The notes below the pieces were generated by a model. It was not told the DNA's origin, ran no database searches, and was given only the letters and a program-made list of their open reading frames with translations. Shown piece after piece: positions 23,851 through 29,709 of a stretch of 36,890 nucleotides of DNA. The stretch comes from JASLCR01 sp036405515 (GTDB lineage: Bacteria > Patescibacteriota > Saccharimonadia > Saccharimonadales > Saccharimonadaceae). Every line of letters starts with the position of its first letter. Position 1 is the first letter of the stretch. The position numbers and the translations under genes are program-made. The stretch spans positions 1-36,890 of the forward strand of contig DASWXM010000021.1 of the NCBI GenBank assembly GCA_036405515.1, written 5' to 3'.

Positions 23851-25047
23851 TCAGGCGGTTGCCTTGTGCCGCAACGACACCGGAGCAAACGCCACCAGCA
23901 GGAGCGCCGCTCCCAGCACGACCCCTACTGCAACGAGCAGCTCGGAGAGCGTGAAGCTTCCCGAGGAGTCGTACTCAGCTGGTGGCCACTGCCCACCACC
24001 TGTGCTCGGAGGCACGAAGGTGGGCGACGCGGCCGGCGTCTTCTTGATCGAAGGCGTGTTGGTCACGACGACAGGCGTACCGATCGAACCCGACGGCGAC
24101 GGCGTAACCGTCGGCGTGACAGTGACCGTCGGCGTGCTGTCGACGTCACACTTCACACCGGAGTCAGCCGGCAGCGTGGATACCTTCGGTGCGGTCTCCC
24201 CGTTGTCCGCCCACACCAGGTTGGGCAGGCTGAGCAGGTTGAGCGTGGCGGTCCGCATGAGACCGTCAACACTCTGAGTCCACGTCACCTTCTCAGTGGA
24301 ATCCGGCAGGGCCATCTTCCAGGTGACGTTGTTGGTGACCCCTGCTGGATTGCAAGGATCGTCGGACTCCTGAGCAGCCACCGTCACCAGATCCGGCAAC
24401 GGCGGCTGATCGCAGCTCTCGACCAGCACCTCATCTGTGTCGACCAGCACGTCGTTGACGTAGGTCTTCACGATGTGCGTACCCGCCGAAGCGGGCTCAG
24501 GTACACCCGGCGTGACCTTGACGTCATCCAGGTAAACCTCGACCGTCGCGCCTTCCGGCTTGACGTTGGTCGGCATGCCGATGTTGATGGTCTCGCACGA
24601 CGGAGAAGAAGAGTTGTTCGAACCCTCCGGCTCCTCCGGTGGCGTGCAGTCCGTTCCCTCCGGCTGGTTGCCGGGAAGATTCGGGCAGACATCCACCGGT
24701 GGCGGAACATCGTCGACGTAGCTCACTGAGTAGTGAGACACCGCCTTGCCCGTCGGGTAGGCGATGGTGACCGTCTTCTGCGGCGGGTTGACGTCCACGT
24801 AGACGGGACCATTGCCCTGATTGACAGATCCTGCCTTGACGCAGTAGCTGTCGATGAGCTTGCCGTCCGGAGCCGTCACGGTGACGGAGGACGGGTTGCC
24901 CGTGGTGTCGATCTTGCCCGAGTCCAGACCAGAACAGACCTGGTCGCCAGGACCAGCAGAAGCGGCACCGCCGAACCCTACACTGAGGCTCAGAGCCAGC
25001 ACAGCTGCTCCGATGAGTGCGAGCCAGGCTCGCAGCTTGAATGACAT
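23851..25047 (-). CDS. GC-rich wall-associated protein with PPSTGG motif and C-terminal membrane anchor
   Basis: The start is the ATG at 25047 (MSFKLRAW), eight bases after a GAGG ribosome binding site. An ATG 30 bases upstream lacks one. The 398-residue protein has a signal peptide cleaved near ASAGPG. Residues about 35-125 carry paired-cysteine sequence (VCSGLDSGKIDTTG, SYCVKAGS, KAVSHYSVSYVD) that resembles, from memory, N-terminal domains of actinobacterial LPxTG proteins. Two or more beta-domains with CxC-type cysteines follow. A Thr/Pro-rich stalk (TVTVTPTVTPSPS) leads to PPSTGGG, a C-terminal helix and RHK. The motif is separated from the helix by about 20 residues, longer than in classical sorting signals. 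One 60-base line (24061-24120) has 41 G/C. Composition, domain type and hairpin terminator suggest acquisition from an actinobacterium. Confidence 0.8.
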   Translation of the reverse strand: MSFKLRAWLALIGAAVLALSLSVGFGGAASAGPGDQVCSGLDSGKIDTTGNPSSVTVTAPDGKLIDSYCVKAGSVNQGNGPVYVDVNPPQKTVTIAYPTGKAVSHYSVSYVDDVPPPVDVCPNLPGNQPEGTDCTPPEEPEGSNNSSSPSCETINIGMPTNVKPEGATVEVYLDDVKVTPGVPEPASAGTHIVKTYVNDVLVDTDEVLVESCDQPPLPDLVTVAAQESDDPCNPAGVTNNVTWKMALPDSTEKVTWTQSVDGLMRTATLNLLSLPNLVWADNGETAPKVSTLPADSGVKCDVDSTPTVTVTPTVTPSPSGSIGTPVVVTNTPSIKKTPAASPTFVPPSTGGGQWPPAEYDSSGSFTLSELLVAVGVVLGAALLLVAFAPVSLRHKATA

Positions 25048-25080
25048 TCCGGGACCTCTTTCTCGTTGAAGTTCCACAGC

Positions 25081-25156
25081 GATCAGTGATCAAAGTCGAA
25101 TTGTGAAAGTACATAATGGCCCGCATATGCAGGGCTATTACAGCACTCCCGCATAT
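25081..25156 (-). promoter_or_regulatory. Structured leader elements of the GC-rich wall-protein gene
   Basis: The roughly 160-base leader contains a palindrome GATCA-G-TGATC at 25081-25091. It also has a nested inverted repeat, GCCC (25119-25122), GCATATGC (25123-25130) and GGGC (25132-25135). The word CCCGCATAT occurs twice, at 25120-25128 and 25148-25156. These could be operators or RNA structure; the sequence does not decide. Confidence 0.35.
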
Positions 25157-25213
25157 ACGACCATGACCACCCACCGTTGTGAGTGAACATCCATCCCCGA
25201 GGATAGTATGGTA

Positions 25214-25242
25214 ATTATATAATACTTATTATAATATGTAAA
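25214..25242 (-). promoter_or_regulatory. Strong promoter of the GC-rich wall-protein gene
   Basis: On the minus strand TTTACA (25237-25242), a 17-base AT-rich spacer and TATAAT (25214-25219) form a near-consensus promoter. It begins directly after the tlyA stop codon. Confidence 0.7.
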
Positions 25243-25962
25243 CTATTTTACGACTTTCAGAAGGTAGAAGCGTTCTTTATTACCCTTCGTACCAGTGACT
25301 TCACTGTCCGCCTTGTCTACAATCACGAACAACTTTTTTGCCCACAGCTCAAATTCTTTGAGGATTTGGCGGCGGACTGAATCATTTTTAATTACACCCT
25401 TATTTACTTGGGCTTTACCTGCTTCGAACTGAGGCTTAAGCATGGCAACTATCTGGGCCTGCTTTCCTGAAATCTTTGCAACATGTGGCAAAATTTCGCG
25501 CAAACTGATAAAACTCACATCCATAACAACGATATCAACTTGTTCACTCGGTACGAAATCCCGAATATCGGTCTTTTCGTGAAGCTCGATACGTTCATCA
25601 CCATGAAGGCTTGGGTGTAGCTGATCTGTACCAACGTCTACAGCGAACACTTTTTTTGCTCGATGTTGCAGGGCGTAATCTGTAAAACCACCTGTTGAGG
25701 AGCCGACATCGAGTACTATTTTGTCAGTAAAATCCACATCAAGTACTGCAGCGACACTGGCGAGCTTGAGACCCGCACGTGATACGTATCGTTCAGTTGC
25801 TGTGAGTTTTACAGTATCCGTTGAAAGAACATTATGGGCAGGCCGCTCGACTTTCTTTCCATTCACCATCACGGAGCCAAGTCGGATAAAGCTCTCTGCT
25901 TGCGAGCGTGTTGCTATCATTCCTTTTGCAACTAAATATTGATCAAGCCGTTGTCTAGTCAT
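25243..25962 (-). CDS. tlyA: TlyA-family rRNA 2'-O-methyltransferase
   Basis: This 239-residue protein has an N-terminal S4 RNA-binding domain (about residues 3-60, RLDQYLVAKGMIATRSQAESFIRLG). An FtsJ-like methyltransferase domain follows, with SAM motif LDVGSSTGGFTDYAL (about 80-94), AVDVG, VVMDVSFISL and a MLKPQFE segment. The SRAGLKL linker between the domains is typical of TlyA. Known members methylate the ribose of cytidines in 16S and 23S rRNA, and some have been reported as hemolysins. The product here is most simply an rRNA modification enzyme. A TACGAT box ends six bases before the ATG, although AGAGG could also be read as a cramped ribosome binding site. It follows the serine hydrolase by 15 bases. 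Confidence 0.92.
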   Translation of the reverse strand: MTRQRLDQYLVAKGMIATRSQAESFIRLGSVMVNGKKVERPAHNVLSTDTVKLTATERYVSRAGLKLASVAAVLDVDFTDKIVLDVGSSTGGFTDYALQHRAKKVFAVDVGTDQLHPSLHGDERIELHEKTDIRDFVPSEQVDIVVMDVSFISLREILPHVAKISGKQAQIVAMLKPQFEAGKAQVNKGVIKNDSVRRQILKEFELWAKKLFVIVDKADSEVTGTKGNKERFYLLKVVK

Positions 25963-25968
25963 ACCTCT

Positions 25969-25974
25969 ATCGTA
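25969..25974 (-). promoter_or_regulatory. Possible -10 box of tlyA
   Basis: TACGAT on the minus strand ends six bases before the ATG at 25962 and lies in the 15-base gap after the serine hydrolase gene. Co-transcription with that gene is an alternative. Confidence 0.4.
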
Positions 25975-25977
25975 CCA

Positions 25978-27768
25978 TTAGGGATACATGATCTTCTCAA
26001 CTTCTCTTGTGATTTCCGCAATGCGCGCATACGACTGACCTTTTGTCATCACAATCATAACGTACGTACCCTTTGGATGCTTCACGATCGCTGCATCGTG
26101 TACATAGTCCCACAAGAAACCGACCTTGTCCCACACCCGGCCTTTACTACCTGTTGGTATACCATAACGATAGGGGTGTACACTGAGCGAATGAAGCAAT
26201 CGGTCACGATGCGTTCCAGAAGCGATTGAGCCATCGTTCAGCATCGTCATAAACCGTAAAAGATCATTCGCTGTCGTGTGCGTCGCGTCCGGCTGGGTAA
26301 AACTCGTACCATGGCTAAAGCCAAGCCCGTAAACATATCGATTCATATTCTCGCGTCCGGCTTGACGCAGCCATTCCAATGCACATGGATTGGTGCTCGC
26401 AATCGTCATCCGGTCAAAGCAACCAGAAACGGTCGTATCAAGCATCGGATCGTTCCAACTCACCTTCCCTTTATCCATCTGATCAAACAACCATTTAGCA
26501 ACATATAGCTTATATGTACTTGCACTTGGGATACTATCTTCCGCACGCGCACTAGCTGTCCATCTTTCCCCTGTGATCTGACGTATTGCGATATGGACAT
26601 CCATTTGGCGCGACTTATCACGCACATAAGCCCTCAATCCATCTTCCGTAGCCGTATACCTGCTGTTATATATAACCTTCGGTGCAACCTTAACAAACTG
26701 AGCCGTAATATAACCCGTACCAGTGCCCATGAGCACCCAGTCATGCACCTCGATATTGATTAGTGGTCGATTAATAACCTTACCTGGCTTTCCAGACGAA
26801 CGACCTGTCTCTATTCCATTTACTATGGAGATATTTGTCACCCCCTCCTTGACGCCTACTTTTTTATCAAGGGTATCGAGATACTTACCAAACCGTTTTT
26901 TATCAAATTTTAATACAGGCTGCTTCTGCTTATCTGCGCCAATGACCAGCCAGTTGGCGATTTCTGAGGGTGCTATCTCAAATACTTGTCCAGCTGCCTC
27001 AATCGATACAGTTCGCGCTAACGCTGTCTCTGCCTGTTGTTTCACTTCAGCAAAGTCGGCGGCCCGCACTGGCGCATGTGTTAGTTTTGCAGGAACCGCA
27101 ACAGTTACCGTACCGCTAAAGCCCGGAGTTTCTTTTTTAATCGCTTCTATAACCTTGCTTGCTACAACCGTTTGACCAGAAATATCATTCTCAGCCGTAA
27201 GCTTTCCTCTCTTGATGGCCAGATGAGCGTCCTTAGGAGCAATACTCAGCAGTTTTGCTTGCTCGTTGCCAAATTTCTGCAAAACAAACGATGAATATTC
27301 CACCTGCTGAGTCTCCCTCTGTACCGGCTGCCACAGAACTGAAAATGGCACAAAGCGCTCCCAGAATGGGTATTCAGTAACTGCTTGAATCATTGCTTCG
27401 GTCTGCAACTCAGCGCCCGCACTACCTATCGGATACTCTACGACTTTACCTGCTGTTTTGAGCTTTAATCTTGTCGCTTGAAATCCAGTATTTAGTTTAC
27501 TGGCAAGCTCATCGTGCGAGAGCCATCCAACCCGCTCCTCACCTAACTGCGCAAGGGGCAACGCCCGATCAAGGGGATATAGCATTTGCCCTGCAGCTAT
27601 GGCTATATACAGCAAAAACACCACCCATATCATGGCACGGTGGTGCTTTTTTCCCGGCATAACTCGGTAATAGTGATGTCTTACTCTCGAATGAATACGC
27701 AGATGAAGATGCTCTGAGTCATTCATACTTTCACTTACTTTGTTTGTCTTAGCCGTTCGTCCAGGCAT
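25978..27768 (-). CDS. Membrane-anchored serine hydrolase, class A beta-lactamase/PBP fold, with PG-binding-like N-terminal half
   Basis: This 596-residue protein has a His- and Arg-rich cytoplasmic N-terminus, one membrane helix (about residues 46-64), a long extracytoplasmic region and a C-terminal catalytic domain (about 385-596). Active-site motifs are the SxxK serine in STYK (417-420), STN (458-460) in place of SDN, and a DKVGF segment near 548 in place of KTG. Residues about 185-335 resemble the PG_binding_4 / VanW-linked domain found before YkuD and VanW modules. An enzyme acting on, or sensing, peptidoglycan (carboxypeptidase- or beta-lactamase-like) is likely; drug resistance is not implied. 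A TATACT box ends six bases before the ATG. It lies between efp and tlyA on the same strand. Confidence 0.8.
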   Translation of the reverse strand: MPGRTAKTNKVSESMNDSEHLHLRIHSRVRHHYYRVMPGKKHHRAMIWVVFLLYIAIAAGQMLYPLDRALPLAQLGEERVGWLSHDELASKLNTGFQATRLKLKTAGKVVEYPIGSAGAELQTEAMIQAVTEYPFWERFVPFSVLWQPVQRETQQVEYSSFVLQKFGNEQAKLLSIAPKDAHLAIKRGKLTAENDISGQTVVASKVIEAIKKETPGFSGTVTVAVPAKLTHAPVRAADFAEVKQQAETALARTVSIEAAGQVFEIAPSEIANWLVIGADKQKQPVLKFDKKRFGKYLDTLDKKVGVKEGVTNISIVNGIETGRSSGKPGKVINRPLINIEVHDWVLMGTGTGYITAQFVKVAPKVIYNSRYTATEDGLRAYVRDKSRQMDVHIAIRQITGERWTASARAEDSIPSASTYKLYVAKWLFDQMDKGKVSWNDPMLDTTVSGCFDRMTIASTNPCALEWLRQAGRENMNRYVYGLGFSHGTSFTQPDATHTTANDLLRFMTMLNDGSIASGTHRDRLLHSLSVHPYRYGIPTGSKGRVWDKVGFLWDYVHDAAIVKHPKGTYVMIVMTKGQSYARIAEITREVEKIMYP

Positions 27769-27774
27769 GTACCC

Positions 27775-27780
27775 AGTATA
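27775..27780 (-). promoter_or_regulatory. -10 box of the leaderless serine hydrolase gene
   Basis: TATACT on the minus strand ends exactly six bases (GGGTAC) before the ATG at 27768, in the short gap after efp. The same box and spacing occur at the start of the BspA-repeat gene. Confidence 0.55.
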
Positions 27781-27801
27781 CGCCTAATTCAAATCCCTAA
27801 G

Positions 27802-28362
27802 CTACTTTTTGCGTTCGCGGTACTCACCAGTTGAGGTATCTACCGAAACAATGTCACCAGTTTTGATAAATGCAGGCACACGGATTTTTATACCGGTCTC
27901 AAGTTTAGCATCTTTCATCACTGCGCTCGTCGTATCACCCTTCACAACATCCTCAGCATAGGTAACTTCCAGAAAAAGATTCTTTGGAAGTTCAACATTG
28001 ATGACTCGATCACCGAAAAACTGTAGCTGCAGCATATCGCCTTCTTTGAGGTAGTTCTTTGCCGTATCTACCGTATCTTCAGAGAGTTCGAACTGCTCAA
28101 AGGTTTCCGGATCCATAAAGAAAAAGATCGCACCGTCGCTGTACAGATATTGAACACTTTTGTTATTCACTTCGGCCGGTTCTATCTTATCCTGACCCTT
28201 AAAAGTCTTCGGGATTAGACTACCATCAAGCAGATTTTTCAGCTTTACATTAACGATCGAACCACCACGACCCATGACCTTCTGGCCATACTCTACAACT
28301 CGATACGGAGTTCCGTCGATCTGGCACACGGTACCCTTTTTTAAATCAGTTGGCTGATACAT
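27802..28362 (-). CDS. efp: Elongation factor P with arginine at the tip of domain I
   Basis: This 186-residue, three-domain translation factor relieves ribosome stalling at polyproline. The KOW-like domain I (about 1-65), OB domains II (about 66-127) and III (about 128-186) are all recognisable, including the C-terminal signature GIKIRVPAFIKTGDIVSVDTSTGEY. The loop tip that normally carries a modified lysine (GKGGA) reads MGRGGS, with Arg at position 32. That is the residue rhamnosylated by EarP in some proteobacteria. No modification enzyme is in this window. A ribosome binding site AAGGAG precedes the ATG. It follows the small membrane gene by four bases at the end of the rpsF operon. Proline-rich surface proteins here would need EF-P. 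Confidence 0.95.
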   Translation of the reverse strand: MYQPTDLKKGTVCQIDGTPYRVVEYGQKVMGRGGSIVNVKLKNLLDGSLIPKTFKGQDKIEPAEVNNKSVQYLYSDGAIFFFMDPETFEQFELSEDTVDTAKNYLKEGDMLQLQFFGDRVINVELPKNLFLEVTYAEDVVKGDTTSAVMKDAKLETGIKIRVPAFIKTGDIVSVDTSTGEYRERKK

Positions 28363-28366
28363 TCCA

Positions 28367-28582
28367 CTACTCCTTGTGCTTTTTTATGTGATGTCTCGCT
28401 GCTGCTGCACCACCAATAGTGATCGCTAACCCAAGAAGGCCAAGGGCAGTATATGCCAAGGTCTTGTCTTCATCACGATAGGCTTCTTTTGCCAAGTCAA
28501 TTGCTTCCACTCCCTGCTGATCCTCAGCTCGGTAGGATACAATCTCTACTGTTGGGTCAAACGAGTAGTGGCGACGCATCAT
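28367..28582 (-). CDS. Small membrane protein between rpsR and efp
   Basis: This 71-residue protein (tandem ATGs at 28582 and 28579) has a charged N-terminal half (about 45 residues) and one glycine/alanine-rich membrane helix (about residues 43-62). It ends with a His/Lys tail (RHHIKKHKE). I do not recognise a family. It lies one base after the rpsR stop codon and four bases before efp, so it is part of the operon. The AAGG in the rpsR stop region may serve as its ribosome binding site. Codon use looks like the neighbours. The tight packing supports a real gene, although the function is unknown. Confidence 0.6.
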   Translation of the reverse strand: MMRRHYSFDPTVEIVSYRAEDQQGVEAIDLAKEAYRDEDKTLAYTALGLLGLAITIGGAAAARHHIKKHKE

Positions 28583-28583
28583 T

Positions 28584-28781
28584 TTAGCCTTGTGTTACGA
28601 ATGGAAGCAATGCGAGGTGACGTGCACGCTTGATTGCTACAGCAAGCTGGCGCTGCTGCTTAACGCTAAGACCGGTCTTTGCAATTGGTTCGATCTGACC
28701 ATATGCGTTGATATAGCGCTGCAAAGTCTTAACATCCTTGTAGTCAAAGTATGTGACTGGATCTTTCTTAAATCGTTTCAT
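28584..28781 (-). CDS. rpsR: Ribosomal protein bS18
   Basis: This 65-residue small-subunit protein binds 16S rRNA with bS6. The core FDYKDVKTLQRYINAYGQI and KRARHLALLPFVTQ matches bS18, including the strongly conserved R-A-R-x-L-A-L-L-P-F end. It is slightly shorter than the common 75-80 residues because the N-terminal extension is short. No cysteine pair is present. The gene follows ssb by 12 bases with an AAGGAG ribosome binding site, in the widespread rpsF-ssb-rpsR order. Confidence 0.96.
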   Translation of the reverse strand: MKRFKKDPVTYFDYKDVKTLQRYINAYGQIEPIAKTGLSVKQQRQLAVAIKRARHLALLPFVTQG

Positions 28782-28793
28782 AATGTATTCTCC

Positions 28794-29240
28794 TTAAAAT
28801 GGAATCTCTGAGAGATCAATTGGTTTATCATCGATATCGCTCGGTGCAACATCTTTAGGCTGGCTGTTTGAACTACCACCACCCTGAGGTGTATTTGAAG
28901 AGCCTGAGTTACCGCCATCATTTGGACCATCAAGGAACGTAACATCTGTCGCAACAACTTCGATACGGCTGCGCTTCTTGCCTGTTTCCTTGTCATCCCA
29001 GCTATCTTGACGAAGACGACCCTGTACAAGACAGCGACGACCCTTTGAAAGATACTGATTGACGAGCTCCCCGAGCTTTTCCCACGCGGTAACATCGAAG
29101 AAATCTGCCTGATCATCCTGTCCTGCACGGTCAACTGCAATGCTAAAGCTCGCAATTGTTTTGCCTGTTGTGGTTGTGCGCATCTCTGGATCGCGCGTTA
29201 GACGTCCCATCAAGATGACTTGGTTGATACTTCGTGCCAT
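28794..29240 (-). CDS. ssb: Single-stranded DNA-binding protein
   Basis: This 148-residue protein has an OB-fold domain (about residues 1-108) beginning RSINQVILMGRLTRDPEMR, with DFFDVTAWEKLGELVNQYLSKG and GRLRQDSWDDKETG. A Gly/Ser/Asn-rich linker and an acidic tip, DIDDKPIDLSEIPF, follow. The terminal IPF is the partner-binding peptide used to recruit repair and replication proteins; its usual preceding Asp is replaced by Glu. SSB coats single-stranded DNA in replication, recombination and, in competent bacteria, uptake. It is the middle gene of the rpsF-ssb-rpsR operon, 11 bases after rpsF. Confidence 0.96.
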   Translation of the reverse strand: MARSINQVILMGRLTRDPEMRTTTTGKTIASFSIAVDRAGQDDQADFFDVTAWEKLGELVNQYLSKGRRCLVQGRLRQDSWDDKETGKKRSRIEVVATDVTFLDGPNDGGNSGSSNTPQGGGSSNSQPKDVAPSDIDDKPIDLSEIPF

Positions 29241-29251
29241 GTAATTACCCC

Positions 29252-29593
29252 TTATTCTTCTTCAGTTTCAGCTGATTGCTTTTTCGATGCTTCGAGCTTT
29301 GCTTTTTCCTTCTCGTCTACCTTTACGAGCAGGTAACGTAGCGCGTAGTCTGTGATGTTTAGTACATCAGAGATTTTCTTTGGCGCAGTAGCTGGTAGCT
29401 CTACTTCTGCGTAGACATATACAGCAAAATCCTCTTTTGCAATACGGTAAGCAAGCTTCTTCTTACCCTGGTTGTCTAACGCTGTTACTTCACCACCGTT
29501 GTCAGTGACGAGTTTTTTGATAGCATCGATAGTCGCGTCGATCTCTGTCTCAAGATCTGGCTTTACCAACACCGTCAGTTCGTAGTGTTGCAT
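29252..29593 (-). CDS. rpsF: Ribosomal protein bS6
   Basis: This 113-residue ribosomal protein has the bS6 ferredoxin-like fold: HYELTVLVKPDLE, GGEVTALDNQGKKKLAYRI, FAVYVYAEVELPA and LNITDYALRYLLVKVDE. The C-terminal tail is acidic, ending TEEE, as in many bS6 proteins. The ATG at 29593 follows a near-perfect AGGAGG. A 5' leader with two or three hairpins (29595-29650) precedes the ribosome binding site and may bind the S6:S18 complex as an autoregulatory element. It is the first gene of the operon with ssb, rpsR, the small membrane gene and efp. Confidence 0.96.
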   Translation of the reverse strand: MQHYELTVLVKPDLETEIDATIDAIKKLVTDNGGEVTALDNQGKKKLAYRIAKEDFAVYVYAEVELPATAPKKISDVLNITDYALRYLLVKVDEKEKAKLEASKKQSAETEEE

Positions 29594-29594
29594 A

Positions 29595-29650
29595 AGTTCC
29601 TCCTATTGGAACTCCTCTGCCGAGGAGTGCTTGCGCATAAGTTCGCAAGC
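29595..29650 (-). promoter_or_regulatory. Structured rpsF leader, candidate S6:S18 autoregulatory RNA
   Basis: On the transcript, GCUUGCG/CGCAAGC (29644-29650 with 29629-29635) forms a 7-bp hairpin. It is followed at once by ACUCCUC/GAGGAGU (29622-29628 with 29611-29617), 7 bp with loop GGCA. A third, competing hairpin AGUUCC/GGAACU (29608-29613 with 29595-29600) would put the AGGAGG ribosome binding site in its loop and shares bases with the second. rpsF leaders in several phyla are known to bind S6:S18. Whether this one has the consensus binding loop I cannot settle. Confidence 0.5.
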
Positions 29651-29670
29651 TTGAGTTGATAACACCTTTA

Positions 29671-29676
29671 ATTATA
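29671..29676 (-). promoter_or_regulatory. -10 box of the rpsF operon
   Basis: TATAAT on the minus strand lies 77 bases before the rpsF ATG, giving a leader of about 70 bases that contains the hairpins. It sits in the 116-base gap after ftsK. Confidence 0.6.
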
Positions 29677-29709
29677 CCAAAAACTGTGGAAAAAGCTAGA
29701 GGTGGTAGA

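Noticed and set aside
23866..24729. Long 287-codon frame on the plus strand opposite the GC-rich wall-protein gene
   Set aside because: Its translation is almost all Arg, His and Asp, as expected from the complement of a high-GC gene; it has no ribosome binding site or recognisable domain.
25243..25962. Hemolysin call for the TlyA homologue
   Set aside because: S4 plus FtsJ methyltransferase domains explain the protein as an rRNA modifying enzyme; nothing in the sequence supports membrane lysis.
25978..27768. Antibiotic-resistance beta-lactamase
   Set aside because: The fold motifs fit, but the KTG motif is not conserved, the protein is membrane-anchored with a PG-binding-like half, and the context is housekeeping.
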